Part shown: positions 63,841 through 64,000 of the stretch, one piece after another
How positions within the stretch are numbered: the first letter of the stretch is position 1
How the letters are laid out: each line of letters begins with the position of its first letter
DNA from: Candidatus Epulonipiscium sp.
GTDB lineage: Bacteria > Bacillota > Clostridia > Lachnospirales > Defluviitaleaceae
Direction: 5' to 3'
DNA length: 64,000 nt
Assembly (NCBI GenBank): GCA_012519205.1
Contig: JAAYQR010000019.1
Span: forward strand, 44,216-108,215
Notes under the pieces: model-generated
Told to the model about the DNA's origin: nothing
What the model saw: only the letters and a program-made list of their open reading frames with translations
Database searches by the model: none
Made by a program: the position numbers and the translations under genes

Positions 63841-64000
63841 GATGACTTTTAAAAAGTTTACAAAACGTGATTTTTGGCTCTGTTAACTTAGTATGAAAGA
63901 AATGAGATCTGAAAGGCCTCTGGTAGGTTTAAAAAAGGAAAAAAACCTACAAATGGAAACGACTATGTGTAAGATAACACGAAAAAAAGATACGTGCAAG

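Noticed and set aside
1..64000. CRISPR arrays, tRNA or rRNA genes, riboswitches, prophage
   Set aside because: No regularly spaced repeats, no cloverleaf sequences and no phage structural genes were seen on reading both strands; I could not run a covariance search.

Overview
This 64 kb window looks like chromosomal DNA from a low-G+C, Gram-positive, anaerobic spore-former of the class Clostridia. The evidence is the AT-rich composition, strong AGGAGG-type ribosome binding sites with many TTG and GTG starts, meso-diaminopimelate dehydrogenase, an activator of 2-hydroxyacyl-CoA dehydratases, BofC-like and SpoVB-like sporulation proteins, and several clostridial DUF families (DUF1292, DUF1836, DUF896, DUF2085, DUF2179). 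I cannot name the genus. No rRNA, tRNA, CRISPR array, prophage or complete insertion sequence was found, and no gene-free stretch exceeds 300 bases. Most of the window is ordinary core genome.

Layout. 1-3532 (minus): a MacB/LolD-type ABC system (ATPase, exported CARDB-like protein, permease cut by the window edge). 3.6-6.8 kb: small proteins, msrA, ddh and a Gly-rich, possibly spore-associated protein. 6.9-12.4 kb: queG, a zinc-finger Clp ATPase (ClpE-like), a membrane-anchored HEXXH protease of unknown family and a divergent cis-prenyltransferase. 12.6-22.7 kb: a giant HgdC-type activase, typA/bipA, a SpoVB-like flippase, a BofC-like protein and an HI0933-type flavoprotein. 22.7-32 kb: DUF2179 protein, a tandem pair of unknown paralogues (second copy frameshifted), a PHP phosphatase, DUF1292 protein, LysM-CAP protein, a REC plus degenerate GGDEF protein, DegV, a HAD phosphatase, proB and a frameshifted lipoprotein gene. 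32-37 kb: small proteins, 5-formyl-THF cyclo-ligase, ruvAB, DUF1836 and zapA. 37-47 kb: a U32 peptidase-family protein, an ftsW/rodA-PBP pair, prsW, a NUDIX hydrolase, and an ECF sigma / anti-sigma / SIMPL operon. 47-57 kb: a ComEC-like beta-lactamase-fold protein lacking its metal ligands, polA-coaE-slt, a peptide-binding lipoprotein, then three consecutive frameshifted genes (patatin, galT-like, glgA). 57-64 kb: an FtsA-like protein with a repeat-containing extension, translationally coupled to a GAF-GGDEF cyclase, an orphan trpB, dprA, a small unknown protein and an ACT-domain protein.

How genes work together. ruvAB handle Holliday junctions. polA-coaE-slt and ftsW-PBP are compact transcription units. 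The sigma, anti-sigma and SIMPL genes overlap and probably form an envelope-stress operon, with a possible ECF-type promoter in front of the sigma gene and the candidate anti-sigma protease prsW about 1 kb upstream.

The most notable points are that sigma circuit, the FtsA-like/cyclase pair, several unassigned proteins (HEXXH protease, tandem paralogues, metal-less ComEC-like domain), and five genes each broken by the apparent loss of one base in a homopolymer. The last pattern may be a sequencing artefact rather than biology. I did not find a system I would call clearly new.
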